Assembly (NCBI RefSeq): GCF_049060325.1
Contig: NZ_JBMGPW010000002.1
Location: 330,345 to 394,344, forward strand
Reading direction: 5' to 3'
DNA from: Vescimonas sanitatis
Lineage (GTDB): Bacteria > Bacillota > Clostridia > Oscillospirales > Oscillospiraceae
Length of the DNA stretch: 64,000 bases
Shown: positions 1 through 8,094 of the stretch, in pieces
Position numbering within the stretch: the first letter of the stretch is position 1
Layout: the number at the start of each line of letters is the position of its first letter
Notes under the pieces: model-generated
What the model saw: only the letters and a program-made list of their open reading frames with translations
Databases searched by the model: none
Told to the model about the DNA's origin: nothing
Translations under genes and position numbers: made by a program

Positions 1-965
1 GCTATGCTTTTGCCGAAAGAATGCATCCCAAGGTGCGAGCAAGTCAGATTATTCAGCTGATAGACGGCGGCCTGAAGGATGTTGCGATTCCCTGGATTAT
101 AGCATGGAAGGTAGATGTTTGCAGATCGGCAGCAGAGCAACTGAAAATTCCTGTCTTCTGCAAAACGGACGATACTCCATTGCAGGACCTGCTCTGCGCT
201 TTCCGTGAGTATTCTGCTCTGTCCGGCAGTATAACGATGCGCGCATTCAGCAGCAAGTGCTTTTCCGATACCAAATACTTTGAGCGAAATGTGCGGGATC
301 TGTTTTTGCGGATCGCAAGAAAATACGATGCAGATTTAGCGAATTCCTGCGATGAAAATGAATTGGGCGAAAGAGAACAGCTGGCATACTTGGGTATCTA
401 TGCTCGCCCGGAGTTATACGAGCTTGCAGGAAACTGTCTGGTTCGAACAGAACAGGGAACTATTTGTATTGGTGCCGCACCATACGGTTTGGCCTTACCC
501 AGCACTTTGATCGATTCTATTACAGCAATCGACTTGACGGCAATTCAATGCATCACATTCATTGAGAATAAAACCAATTACGATGAATATGTGATGTCCG
601 AAAAACAGCCGGGAGAGTTGGTGATCTATCACGGCGGATTCCTTAGTCCCCAAAAACGAAAGATGGTTACATTGATCGCTCATGCGGCAGCGAAAGGCGC
701 TAAAGTGCGATTTTGGGCAGATATCGATGCGGGCGGTTTCCGAATGTTCGACAACTTGCAGAAGCTAATTTCTTCTGTGCTGCCCATGCGTATGTCAGGT
801 GAACTTGTTGAAAAATTTTACGAACATGGTCTTATGCGCTCCAAAGAATACTTATCTGAGTTGGAAGCAGATTTAAAAAGCGGGAGATACTTACTGTTCA
901 AAGATGCTATTGAAAAAATCCTAAGCTATGGCGTTACAATCGAGCAGGAGACGTTTTTGAACTGA
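1..965 (+). CDS. jetD: Wadjet defence subunit JetD (DUF2220), 5' end outside window
   Basis: The frame is open to the left edge, so the gene begins outside the window; 314 residues follow the first ATG inside it (base 21). The C-terminal half carries the Toprim-like DUF2220 pattern of JetD: an acidic residue in FIENKTNYDEY (near base 564), the YHGGF turn (near 630) and the WADIDAGG acidic pair (near 714-737). JetD is the nuclease subunit that works with the SMC-like JetABC complex to cleave closed circular plasmid DNA. jetA, jetB and jetC would be expected to the left, out of view. Family assignment rests on the motif pattern and C-terminal layout; the specific Wadjet type cannot be told. Confidence 0.8.
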   Translation, partial: YAFAERMHPKVRASQIIQLIDGGLKDVAIPWIIAWKVDVCRSAAEQLKIPVFCKTDDTPLQDLLCAFREYSALSGSITMRAFSSKCFSDTKYFERNVRDLFLRIARKYDADLANSCDENELGEREQLAYLGIYARPELYELAGNCLVRTEQGTICIGAAPYGLALPSTLIDSITAIDLTAIQCITFIENKTNYDEYVMSEKQPGELVIYHGGFLSPQKRKMVTLIAHAAAKGAKVRFWADIDAGGFRMFDNLQKLISSVLPMRMSGELVEKFYEHGLMRSKEYLSELEADLKSGRYLLFKDAIEKILSYGVTIEQETFLN

Positions 966-1106
966 TTAGGGAAACATATTTACGCAGGGGATTGGATGTG
1001 CATCTACCGCTAAAATGCGGCTGATGGGCACAGCTATAATCCAGTGCGAATGTGCGGGGACAACCCATAAGTCAACAGCTCGCATTCTCAAGTGAAAGGA
1101 TTGCCT

Positions 1107-3812
1107 ATGGACGCACGAAAGCACTTAATCATCATAAAAGGAAAAGACCAGACGGACTCGGTCGCGAGCTTTCAGTTCCATGATGGGAAGTGCGAGGTCG
1201 TCTATACCAGTGCGCCCAATAAGTCATACAGCTTTCAGAGCAGTAATGTGGAGATACTGCCTCTGAAAAAGAAAATTGATCCTGCGCAGGTGATTGTCAC
1301 CGCAAATAGGCAGACCATCAGCGAAATTGATGAGCTTCTCGACTTCGGCGGATATTACCGCATTGTCCGCAACGGAAAGAAAGATTTATCATTCCGTAGG
1401 AGTGAAGTGCAGTTCCAGCAGAATTGCCTGACAGACGGTAAAAATCAAGAAGCATTCCAATATTTCAAGGAGACTGCCGCAGCAATTAGCCTCGAGGTGG
1501 AAGGCATCAACATTCTGAGCATGCAGTACGATAAGATCAAGCAGGTCAGCGAGGATACCGTGCTGGCAAGCTATCTTGCACCGCAGAAGGAAGTCAAAGT
1601 ACCACAGATGCCGGAGGCGGTGATCTATCCGTTTGGCTTGAACCGGAGTCAGAAGCTGGCGGTGGAGCGGGCGCTTTCCTCCAAAATCAGCATCATTCAG
1701 GGACCTCCGGGGACAGGAAAAACGCAGACGATTCTAAATATCATTGCCAATGTGGTTCGGAGCGGGAAGACCGTGGCGGTCGTATCTAACAATAATTCTG
1801 CAACACACAATGTGGCGGAAAAGCTGGAAAAGAAGAATGCCTCTTTTCTGACTGCGTTTCTCGGAAGCCTTGCCAACAAGCAAAAGTTCCTGGAGAATCA
1901 AACTGGCGCCTATCCGAATATGAGTGATTGGGAGATGCCCACAGAGGAACGGCAGCAGTTGGATCAAGAGACGACCGCGCTTTCCCAGGAGCTGAACGAA
2001 ATGCTCAACGCCAAGAACCGCATTGCGGAAATTGAGCAGGAATTTTTGCAGCTGAATCCGGAACAGCACTATTTCGAGGAATATTACGCGACTTATAGCG
2101 ACGCACCGACAGAGAGCCTGGACAAACTGTCCTCGCAGAAGATTCTTGCACTTTGGATGGAATTTGAACAGCACGCAGAACATGAGAGCCGCTTAGGCCT
2201 TTTGCAAAAACTCTCCATCATGTTCCGGTTCAATCGCAATGCACTCAAATTGTTCCTCCGTTCTCCAGAGCTTGTTATTCCCTATTTGCAAAGTCAGTTC
2301 TATTCCGTAAAGAGGCGGGAACTGGAGGCCGAAAAGCAGGAGTTGAACCGCAAGCTGGAACACTACGCTTTCGATGCGAAAATGGACGAGCTCACCCGAA
2401 AGTCCCTGCGACTATTCCGGGCAGAGCTGGCGACGCGGTATCACTGGCAGAGTGGCAGACAGCGCTTTGAAATGAGTGATTTCCGCCGGAATTCCGAAAA
2501 ATTTACTCACGAGTACCCAGTGGCGCTCAGCACGACCTATTCCATCAAGGGGACGCTGAGCATTGAGCACATCTACGATTACCTGATCGTGGATGAAGCC
2601 TCACAGGTCGATCTGGCTACTGGTGTTTTGGCATTTTCCTGCGCGAGGAATATCGTGATTGTCGGGGACTTGAAGCAGCTACCCAATGTGCTGACAGAGG
2701 ATGACATCCGCACCAGCGATGCCATCTGGCAGAAGTATTCCTTGGATGAGCGTTATCGCTTTTCTACCCACAGCCTGCTGTCCTCTGCATTGGAAATATG
2801 GCAGGACGCGCCTGTTACATTGCTGCGGGAACACTACCGCTGCCACCCGAAAATCATCAACTTCTGCAACCAGAAGTTCTACCACGGGCAGCTGATCGTT
2901 ATGACGAAGGACCACGACGAGCCAAATGTATTGACTATGTACCGGACGACTGCGGGCAACCACGCCCGTGGTCATCTCAACCAGCGCCAGATCGATGTCA
3001 TCCAGCAGGAGGTGCTTCCGCGGCTGCATCAGCAGAATTTCCAGAGCATCGGCATTATCACGCCGTATCGGGACCAGGTGACAGCCATCCGCAAGCAGCT
3101 GGGAGATACTTACGAGGTGGACACCGTCCACAAGTTTCAGGGGCGGGAACAGGATGCCATCATTCTAACTTCGGTCGACAATGTCATCACAGATTTCGTG
3201 GATGATCCTCATATGCTGAATGTGGCGGTTTCCCGCGCGGTTCATTCGCTGGCGGTGGTCACATCGCAGGACCCACGCAATGACCAAACCAACTATGGCG
3301 ACCTAACGCGGTACATCGAATATAACAATTTTGAGGTTATCCAGAGCCAGGTCTACTCCGTGTTCGATATGCTCTATCAGGGCTATGCCGAGCAGCGAAG
3401 GGCATATCTGCAAAAACATAAGCGGGTATCGGAATACGATTCCGAAAATCTCATGTACTCCGTGATTCAGGAGGTGCTGTCCGAGGAGGCGTTTTCCTTC
3501 ATCGGCTGCGCGGCGCATGTTTCTCTTGCGACACTGGTGAAAAACTATGAACCGCTGACAGAGGAAGAATGCCAATATGCCCACAATCCGTTGACCCATG
3601 TGGATTTCCTGCTGTTCAATCAGATGGATAAACAGCCCGTGCTGGCGATTGAAGTAGACGGGACTGGCTTCCACGAAGCGGGGAGCAAACAGGCAGAGCG
3701 AGACATAAAGAAAAACTCCATTCTGGAGAAGTGTGCCGTTCCGCTCCTGCGTCTCCGTACAGACGGCAGTGGAGAAAAAGAAAAGATTCGGGCTGTACTA
3801 AAGGGAGAATGA
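1107..3812 (+). CDS. UPF1-like SF1B helicase with C-terminal DUF2726-like nuclease domain
   Basis: About 901 residues. Superfamily 1 motifs are in order: Walker A GPPGTGKT (residues 199-206), Walker B DEAS (about 496-499), GDLKQLP, an EHYRCH motif, HKFQGRE and VAVSRA near the end of the helicase core. The last ~80 residues (HVDFLLF, then AIEVDG) resemble DUF2726, a PD-(D/E)XK-type domain. I take ATG 1107 rather than GTG 1092 because AAAGGA at 1095-1100 is well spaced for 1107. It lies 140 bp after jetD on the same strand, and its stop overlaps the ribosome site of the next gene. This architecture fits a DNA/RNA helicase-nuclease in a defence island; substrate unknown. Confidence 0.82.
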   Translation: MDARKHLIIIKGKDQTDSVASFQFHDGKCEVVYTSAPNKSYSFQSSNVEILPLKKKIDPAQVIVTANRQTISEIDELLDFGGYYRIVRNGKKDLSFRRSEVQFQQNCLTDGKNQEAFQYFKETAAAISLEVEGINILSMQYDKIKQVSEDTVLASYLAPQKEVKVPQMPEAVIYPFGLNRSQKLAVERALSSKISIIQGPPGTGKTQTILNIIANVVRSGKTVAVVSNNNSATHNVAEKLEKKNASFLTAFLGSLANKQKFLENQTGAYPNMSDWEMPTEERQQLDQETTALSQELNEMLNAKNRIAEIEQEFLQLNPEQHYFEEYYATYSDAPTESLDKLSSQKILALWMEFEQHAEHESRLGLLQKLSIMFRFNRNALKLFLRSPELVIPYLQSQFYSVKRRELEAEKQELNRKLEHYAFDAKMDELTRKSLRLFRAELATRYHWQSGRQRFEMSDFRRNSEKFTHEYPVALSTTYSIKGTLSIEHIYDYLIVDEASQVDLATGVLAFSCARNIVIVGDLKQLPNVLTEDDIRTSDAIWQKYSLDERYRFSTHSLLSSALEIWQDAPVTLLREHYRCHPKIINFCNQKFYHGQLIVMTKDHDEPNVLTMYRTTAGNHARGHLNQRQIDVIQQEVLPRLHQQNFQSIGIITPYRDQVTAIRKQLGDTYEVDTVHKFQGREQDAIILTSVDNVITDFVDDPHMLNVAVSRAVHSLAVVTSQDPRNDQTNYGDLTRYIEYNNFEVIQSQVYSVFDMLYQGYAEQRRAYLQKHKRVSEYDSENLMYSVIQEVLSEEAFSFIGCAAHVSLATLVKNYEPLTEEECQYAHNPLTHVDFLLFNQMDKQPVLAIEVDGTGFHEAGSKQAERDIKKNSILEKCAVPLLRLRTDGSGEKEKIRAVLKGE

Positions 3813-3814
3813 TT

Positions 3815-4021
3815 ATGCCGAGAATTATCAAGAACGCGATCAGATGCAAAAAGTGCGGAGATGTCATCGAGAGTAAAACCGTCCATGATTTCAAGTTTTG
3901 CAGCTGTGGTTCGTGCGCCGTGGACGGCGGCCACGATTACCTTCGCAGATGCGGGAATCGTGAGGATTGGGAAGAACTGTCCGAAGCAGAAAAAGTAGAG
4001 AATAACGGCGCGTTGACTTGA
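3815..4021 (+). CDS. Small Cys-rich protein, DUF7695-like
   Basis: 68 residues with two Cys pairs (CKKCG near the N-terminus, CSCGSC in the middle) followed by a DGGHDYLRRCG stretch, suggesting a zinc ribbon. The pattern resembles the DUF7695 family of short proteins with no known function. Start chosen at ATG 3815, which has AAGGGAG at 3801-3807; an upstream ATG at 3809 overlaps the helicase stop (ATGA) but sits too close to that ribosome site. Likely translationally coupled to the helicase. Function not inferable. Confidence 0.7.
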   Translation: MPRIIKNAIRCKKCGDVIESKTVHDFKFCSCGSCAVDGGHDYLRRCGNREDWEELSEAEKVENNGALT

Positions 4022-4152
4022 TCATGCCTTGCGGAAATTGGTGGTGCCAGGATATCGCTTATCATCATTCGCAATGTCACCACGAATTGCCCAGGGCTGT
4101 CATCGTCATAAAAACTCTTAGCATGGATGCAAACAGAAGTAAAAATTGCTTA

Positions 4153-4177
4153 GGGGTATAGTTAACCTGCGAGAGCA
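4153..4177 (+). repeat. Decayed tRNA-Ala 5' half
   Basis: GGGGTATAGTTAACCTGCGA followed by GAGCA matches the acceptor/D-arm of a tRNA-Ala (as in 4268-4289) at about four of five positions. No anticodon arm or 3' half follows. Probably an old integration scar. Confidence 0.45.
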
Positions 4178-4267
4178 AGTCACCGGCAAAGCAACCCGCA
4201 ATCTCATCCTCGCATCTCAAAAGTAAATATCTTGGAAACCCGGTAAAATCAAGGGTTTCGGCTCCAT

Positions 4268-4289
4268 GGGGGTATAGCTCAGCTGGGAG
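4268..4289 (+). repeat. Truncated tRNA-Ala 5' half
   Basis: GGGGGTATAGCTCAGCTGGG is a perfect acceptor 5' strand plus D-arm start of a bacterial tRNA-Ala, but the sequence then changes to unrelated DNA. Consistent with recombination at a tRNA gene that left only the 5' half. Confidence 0.65.
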
Positions 4290-4318
4290 CCCGCACCACG
4301 AGTACCCCGCATCGCAAA

Positions 4319-4356
4319 TAGCGGCTGAAACACAATGTTCCAGCCGCTATTTTTCT
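4319..4356 (+). terminator. Intrinsic terminator
   Basis: AGCGGCTG and CAGCCGCT form an 8-bp stem around a 13-nt loop, followed by ATTTTTCT. It isolates DUF6809 from upstream transcription. Confidence 0.7.
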
Positions 4357-4368
4357 GAAAAAGTTTCA

Positions 4369-4415
4369 GTAGCTATTTCCGTCGAACTGTGGTATATGTT
4401 TGTGCTGCAAGGAGG
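4369..4415 (+). promoter_or_regulatory. S2 repeat, copy A (promoter/RBS cassette)
   Basis: TAGCTATTTCC, then a 7-nt gap and TGTGGTATATGTTTGTG, then AAGGAGG. The same layout recurs at 9520, 18600 and 34520, each before an integrase, and partially at 20325. The 3' end is the ribosome site of the following gene. Confidence 0.6.
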
Positions 4416-4422
4416 CGAGCGC

Positions 4423-4743
4423 ATGAAATACAAGCTGCTGAAAGACCTATACGATTGCTTTTGTACCCCGCCTGAACTCCAGGCTCAGAAACAGGAAATT
4501 GATGAATGCCATCAAGCACTTAGCAAGGTACTGGGCAAACTGGAGCGTCGGCTGGTGCTCCAGATCATCGACGCAAAAGACCGTATTGCGGAGGAGACCT
4601 CCATCGACAGCTTTATCGCTGGATTTGAACTGGCGTGGAAACTCTCCGTAGAATTGAATCACTACGAAAACGAGCGCTCAGTCTCCTGCCAAACGGCAAT
4701 GGGATCAGGCGCTCGTTTCGCATCTAAGGAGGAAGAGAAATGA
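4423..4743 (+). CDS. DUF6809 family protein
   Basis: 106 residues, soluble and mostly helical, with the family's characteristic ERRLVLQIIDAKD and SIDSFIAGFELAWKL stretches. Start ATG 4423 is set by AGGAGG at 4410-4415, part of the S2 repeat. The stop overlaps the next ATG (ATGA at 4740), so the two genes are coupled. DUF6809 proteins are typical of Clostridia integrative elements; their role is unknown. Here the gene occupies the position where S2 copies elsewhere precede an integrase. Confidence 0.75.
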   Translation: MKYKLLKDLYDCFCTPPELQAQKQEIDECHQALSKVLGKLERRLVLQIIDAKDRIAEETSIDSFIAGFELAWKLSVELNHYENERSVSCQTAMGSGARFASKEEEK

Positions 4744-5201
4744 AGAAACTCATCATAGTGACAATGATTGCCGCATGTGTCGCCCTGTGCGCCGCTGTGT
4801 GGCCACATGGCAACGCGGTCGAGGAAACACCCGTCCCAGCCGCAGAAACCGCTGTGAGCGCCAAGGAAGCGACCGTTGCGGAAATTGAGGAACCAGCAAC
4901 ACTGGCAGAGAAGGAAAAAAGAACGATCCCGCAACAAGAAGCGCCCCAAGAAGAGCAACCTGAACCGAAGACAGGGCCTATTGAAACACCCGTAGCTTCC
5001 GAACTCCAGCTTTCCACGGGGCAGGCACCCGCTAAGAATTCCGCACCAGAGCCAACTCCGCCACAGCCTTCTAAAGAACTGCACCCCGGCGACAAAGTCT
5101 ATGTGGCGGGCTTCGGATGGGTAGAGTACGAGGGACCTAATCACAGCAAAGATGGCACGGACATTTACGAAAACGGCAACAAAATTGGGATCATAGGGTG
5201 A
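4740..5201 (+). CDS. DUF6550 family secreted or membrane-anchored protein
   Basis: 153 residues. An N-terminal signal/anchor (MKKLIIVTMIAACVALCAAV) precedes a long Pro/Glu/Ala-rich low-complexity linker (about 28-115) and a conserved C-terminal block with VYVAGFGWVEYEGPN and YENGNKIGIIG. A paralogue with the same plan lies at 20396-20902. Probably exported, with the C-terminal block on the outside. Coupled to DUF6809 by ATGA overlap. Function unknown. Confidence 0.72.
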   Translation: MKKLIIVTMIAACVALCAAVWPHGNAVEETPVPAAETAVSAKEATVAEIEEPATLAEKEKRTIPQQEAPQEEQPEPKTGPIETPVASELQLSTGQAPAKNSAPEPTPPQPSKELHPGDKVYVAGFGWVEYEGPNHSKDGTDIYENGNKIGIIG

Positions 5202-5322
5202 AATATGCGGAAAACATTCAAAATGGGGTCAAGTCGCTATTGACAATCAAACTTTCTATGCTATTCTATAATGATTTAACCTCGATGTTGAATGGGTGGC
5301 ATGGGCAAGAAGGAGAGTATGC

Positions 5323-6009
5323 ATGGCGTATGAGTTTGTTTGCGAGTCCGAAGCAAAGCGCTATTGTTCGGATTGTTCAAGGACCCTTAAGAAAACCTGC
5401 GAGTTACTGAGGACGAAGGGGATTTCTGCACAGTTTTCGCTTGTTGGAAGCGGCGCAAGGAATATGATCACAAGAAACGGAGATGGTCCGTATGACCTTG
5501 ACTACAATCTTTTGATCATGAAGGCAGAAGAAAGATATTGGAATGACCTGCGGTTGCTAAAAGAAACGGTAAGAAATGCTCTGAACCGGGCGGAGAGGAG
5601 AGAATTCTTTTCGGATGCCCAAGATTCAACTTCTTGCTTGACTGCACTGCTGCATTTTAAGGATACTCCAAATGTTGAATTCAGCTTTGATGTTGCTATT
5701 ACCACGAAAAATAAAAACGGGAATTACATGCGCTTGATACATAACAAAAATGTGTACGCACTGGGCTTGGATCAATACACATGGAACGAAGTGCCGAACT
5801 CTCATCAAGTAAAAGATAGAGCGGATAAACTGAAGAGAGCGGGATTATGGCAGAAGGTTCGGGACAGGTATCTTGAGAAGAAAAATATGTATCTGTTTCG
5901 ACAAGATCATAATCATCCATCCTTTGTGGTGTATGTGGAAGCGGTGAATGAGGTTTATAGCAGATATTTCAATAGAGGAGGTGGGTACAGTGTGCAATCG
6001 ATTTTTTGA
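5323..6009 (+). CDS. Polymerase-beta-fold nucleotidyltransferase-like protein
   Basis: 228 residues. Near the N-terminus it has the GS motif (VGSGA, residues 41-45), followed by D58-x-D60 in YDLDYNL and a third acidic residue D123 in FSFDVAI. This is the catalytic layout of the polymerase-beta nucleotidyltransferase superfamily, which includes CD-NTases, MNT antitoxins and antibiotic-modifying enzymes. Start ATG 5323 has AAGGAGAG at 5310-5317. TTGACA at 5240-5245 and TATAAT at 5267-5272 lie upstream, but the 21-bp spacing is too long for a canonical promoter. No effector such as a HEPN partner or phospholipase is adjacent, so substrate and role stay open. Confidence 0.6.
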   Translation: MAYEFVCESEAKRYCSDCSRTLKKTCELLRTKGISAQFSLVGSGARNMITRNGDGPYDLDYNLLIMKAEERYWNDLRLLKETVRNALNRAERREFFSDAQDSTSCLTALLHFKDTPNVEFSFDVAITTKNKNGNYMRLIHNKNVYALGLDQYTWNEVPNSHQVKDRADKLKRAGLWQKVRDRYLEKKNMYLFRQDHNHPSFVVYVEAVNEVYSRYFNRGGGYSVQSIF

Positions 6010-6163
6010 CTACGATGACGGCGACTTCGCCATGAGCATTTCGGATAATATGGCGATGGACTCCGATGGGGATCTCATGCTGCGCATGGGCGATCACATG
6101 GCGATGGATATGGACACCGGCGATATTCACATGATCTCATCATGGCCAGATGATGACGAATAA
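5990..6163 (+). CDS. Small acidic Met/Asp-rich protein with internal repeat
   Basis: 57 residues starting at GTG 5990, preceded by AGAGGAGGTGG; it overlaps the last 20 bases of the nucleotidyltransferase gene in another frame. It contains a twofold motif built on NMAMDSDGD and HMAMDMDTGD separated by about 16 residues, and ends SSWPDDDE. Strongly acidic, no membrane segment. I do not recognise the family. Position and overlap suggest co-translation with the nucleotidyltransferase, perhaps as a partner or inhibitor, but that is inference. Confidence 0.55.
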   Translation: MCNRFFDYDDGDFAMSISDNMAMDSDGDLMLRMGDHMAMDMDTGDIHMISSWPDDDE

Positions 6164-6185
6164 ATCATAGGCAGCAGCGCAGCGG

Positions 6186-6211
6186 CTGCACCGCCATAAA
6201 CAAGGAAAATA
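6186..6211 (+). repeat. S1 repeat, copy a
   Basis: CTGCACCGCC followed by ATAAACAAGGAAAATA. Most diverged of six same-orientation copies in the island. It lies at the left edge of the XRE-HipA cassette. Confidence 0.5.
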
Positions 6212-6236
6212 CTTTCAAAATCCAGGCAGAAAAACC

Positions 6237-6267
6237 AGCGGGACAGGCCATGAAGGCTTGTCCCGCT
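6237..6267 (+). other. Strong hairpin without U tract
   Basis: AGCGGGACAGGCC and GGCTTGTCCCGCT form a 13-bp stem with one G-U pair and a 5-nt loop. No T run follows, so terminator function is uncertain. Confidence 0.5.
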
Positions 6268-6348
6268 GTCTGTATCGTAATAGTCAACAGTTTTGGGGAG
6301 GGCAAATGCAAACAAACAGTTTGGTCAGGGGGAGTGAGATGTTTTCTC

Positions 6349-6377
6349 TTGACTGATTATCGGCGTACCGATATAAT
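6349..6377 (+). promoter_or_regulatory. Promoter of XRE-hipA operon, near-leaderless
   Basis: TTGACT (6349-6354), 17-bp spacer, TATAAT (6372-6377). Predicted +1 near 6384 leaves only about 4 nt before ATG 6388 (10 nt before ATG 6394). Confidence 0.75.
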
Positions 6378-6387
6378 AAAAGCGGTG

Positions 6388-6816
6388 ATGTATATGACGA
6401 TCCAACAGATACTGCGGGAAAAGAACCTTTCCCGTTACCAGCTCTCCAAGAAAAGCGGTGTGCCTTGGGCAACGCTGGCGGACATCTGTTCCGGCAAGAC
6501 GACGCTCTCACGATGCAGCGCCGGTACACTCGTGAAGCTGTCTTCCACACTGGATATCCCGATGGAGCAGCTCATTACGCTGACCGTGGAGAAACCGCAA
6601 ATGCATGGCGGCAAGCCAATTGACCGAAGCTATTTGGAAAAGGATCTGCCCGCCAGTCTGGATAAAGCGCTTCGTGAGTATGTTCAGGGCGAAAAAGACA
6701 AGGTGTCTTATATGGACTGCCTGTGGGGAGAATTGTATAGTGCGATCAACTCCAATCAGTGGAGCAACGCCATTACACAGGAGCAGGCAGATTATCTTCG
6801 CGCAAAATATTTATAA
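6388..6816 (+). CDS. XRE-family HTH regulator, HipB-like antitoxin
   Basis: 142 residues. The N-terminal ~65 residues are a Cro/C1-type helix-turn-helix (LSRYQLSKKSGVPWATLADI). The C-terminal part carries a helical extension ending with EQADYLRAKYL. It is followed after 14 bp by a HipA-domain kinase, the usual antitoxin-toxin order. The promoter directly abuts the start, and the ribosome site is weak, so translation may be leaderless. The alternative start at ATG 6394 differs by two residues. Probably represses its own promoter and neutralises the kinase, as HipB does. Confidence 0.78.
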   Translation: MYMTIQQILREKNLSRYQLSKKSGVPWATLADICSGKTTLSRCSAGTLVKLSSTLDIPMEQLITLTVEKPQMHGGKPIDRSYLEKDLPASLDKALREYVQGEKDKVSYMDCLWGELYSAINSNQWSNAITQEQADYLRAKYL

Positions 6817-6830
6817 GGGGGTGAGAACCC

Positions 6831-7748
6831 GTGATTGATTTTACCAACTGCCCAGTCAACCGCTTCCGCGCCTACGGCGGAGCCAATGGGAATAAAATCA
6901 ATATCACCTATCAAGGACACAGTTATATGCTCAAGTTCCCGCCAAAGCCCAGCCGAAATCGGGATATGAGCTACAGCAACGGCTGCATCAGCGAATATAT
7001 CGCCTGTCATATCTTTGAAATGTTGGGCTTTCGGACGCAGGAAACGCTCCTCGGAAACTATACGGACAGCCGCGGCAAAACAAAGCTGGTGGTTGCATGC
7101 CGGGACTTTACAGAGGGCGGAAAACGGCTCATTGAGTTTGCCCATCTGAAAAACACCTGCATCGACAGTGAGCAGAATGGTTACGGAAAAGAACTGTCCT
7201 CCATTCTGGAGGCCATTGAGGAGCAGAGTATTTATCCCGCCGATGAGCTGCGGCAATTTTTCTGGGATATGTTTATTGCGGATGCGTTCCTTGGAAACTT
7301 TGACCGGCATAACGGCAACTGGGGCATCCTCGTGGATGAGGAGAAGCAGCAGGCAGAACTGGCACCGGTCTATGATTGTGGTTCCTGCCTATACCCGCAG
7401 CTTGATTTGGAACGGATGAAAAACGTGCTACAAGACGAAGCGGAAATCGACCAACGTATCTATACTTTCCCAACTTCCTCTATCGAAGAAGGCGGGAAAA
7501 AGATATCTTATTTCGATTACATTTCTTCGCTGAAGAATCCGGATTGCAATGAGGCGCTCAAGCGTGTCTGTTCAAGAATCGACCTCGATGCGCTCCATAA
7601 CTTTCTCGAAAGTGTCCCTGAACTGCTGCCGATCCAGCGTGAATTCTATCTGACCATGCTGACCGAGCGCAAGGAGAAGATTTTGGATTACAGCTTGAAA
7701 CTTTTGATGGAGCAGGAGCAGCACACCTCACCGACGCTGGGAATGTAA
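6831..7748 (+). CDS. HipA-domain serine/threonine kinase toxin
   Basis: 305 residues starting at GTG 6831, preceded by AAGGGGGTG. The HipA catalytic loop is present as NFDRHNGNWG with D158, and the metal-binding Asp is D182 in YDCGS. Shorter than E. coli HipA (about 440), as in the split or CtkA-like HipA forms that lack the N-subdomain 1. Such kinases phosphorylate a translation-related target and stop growth. With the XRE gene it forms a complete toxin-antitoxin pair and ends at a strong terminator. Confidence 0.82.
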   Translation: MIDFTNCPVNRFRAYGGANGNKINITYQGHSYMLKFPPKPSRNRDMSYSNGCISEYIACHIFEMLGFRTQETLLGNYTDSRGKTKLVVACRDFTEGGKRLIEFAHLKNTCIDSEQNGYGKELSSILEAIEEQSIYPADELRQFFWDMFIADAFLGNFDRHNGNWGILVDEEKQQAELAPVYDCGSCLYPQLDLERMKNVLQDEAEIDQRIYTFPTSSIEEGGKKISYFDYISSLKNPDCNEALKRVCSRIDLDALHNFLESVPELLPIQREFYLTMLTERKEKILDYSLKLLMEQEQHTSPTLGM

Positions 7749-7766
7749 AACCGAACACTCAACTCA

Positions 7767-7799
7767 GGGAGCCGCGCCAATTGGCGCGGCTCCCTTTTT
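7767..7799 (+). terminator. Intrinsic terminator after hipA
   Basis: A perfect palindrome with GGGAGCCGCGCC on one arm and GGCGCGGCTCCC on the other, loop AATT, followed by TTTTT. Confidence 0.9.
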
Positions 7800-8008
7800 G
7801 CGTCCATGGTATGTATGGGATTCAAAGAAACGGAATGGCGTATATTTTAGGATATCCGGCATGAACATGAAAACGATTTTTAAGCGTGTGGATCGCATAG
7901 AAAAAAGGCCCAAAAATTGCTGAAGAACGGCAATAGGTAGAGGAATGTTAGAATTGTCCCTCATGAAGCTGTTGGATGGTATGGAACTTCTATTTGCTGT
8001 CTCAAAAG

Positions 8009-8034
8009 ATACGCCGCGATAGACAAAGAAAAGA
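8009..8034 (+). repeat. S1 repeat, copy b
   Basis: ATACGCCGCG followed by ATAGACAAAGAAAAGA; same orientation as the other copies. It closes the XRE-HipA cassette on the right. Confidence 0.5.
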
Positions 8035-8065
8035 TTTTCTAAAACAGGGTGTGCAAAACATGTTT

Positions 8066-8094
8066 TCCTCCGCGATAAGTGGAGGGATTTTTTT
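8066..8094 (+). terminator. Intrinsic terminator
   Basis: CCTCCGC and GTGGAGG pair (7 bp, one G-U) around GATAA, followed by a run of seven T after GGA. Confidence 0.75.

Larger units (their letters stand above)
4022..4422. other. 400-bp intergenic segment with tRNA-Ala scars and a terminator
   Basis: No gene seen. It holds two decayed 5' halves of a tRNA-Ala-like gene (4153-4177 and 4268-4289), an intrinsic terminator (4319-4356) and a copy of the S2 repeat (4369-4415). I read this as a boundary between two inserted segments. Confidence 0.6.

Noticed and set aside
5240..5272. Promoter with TTGACA and TATAAT before the nucleotidyltransferase gene
   Set aside because: Both hexamers are perfect but the 21-bp spacing is outside the usual 16-18 bp range, so I did not annotate it as a promoter.
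5198..5410. 70-codon frame after DUF6550
   Set aside because: Overlaps the promoter area and the nucleotidyltransferase start in another frame; no family or ribosome site.
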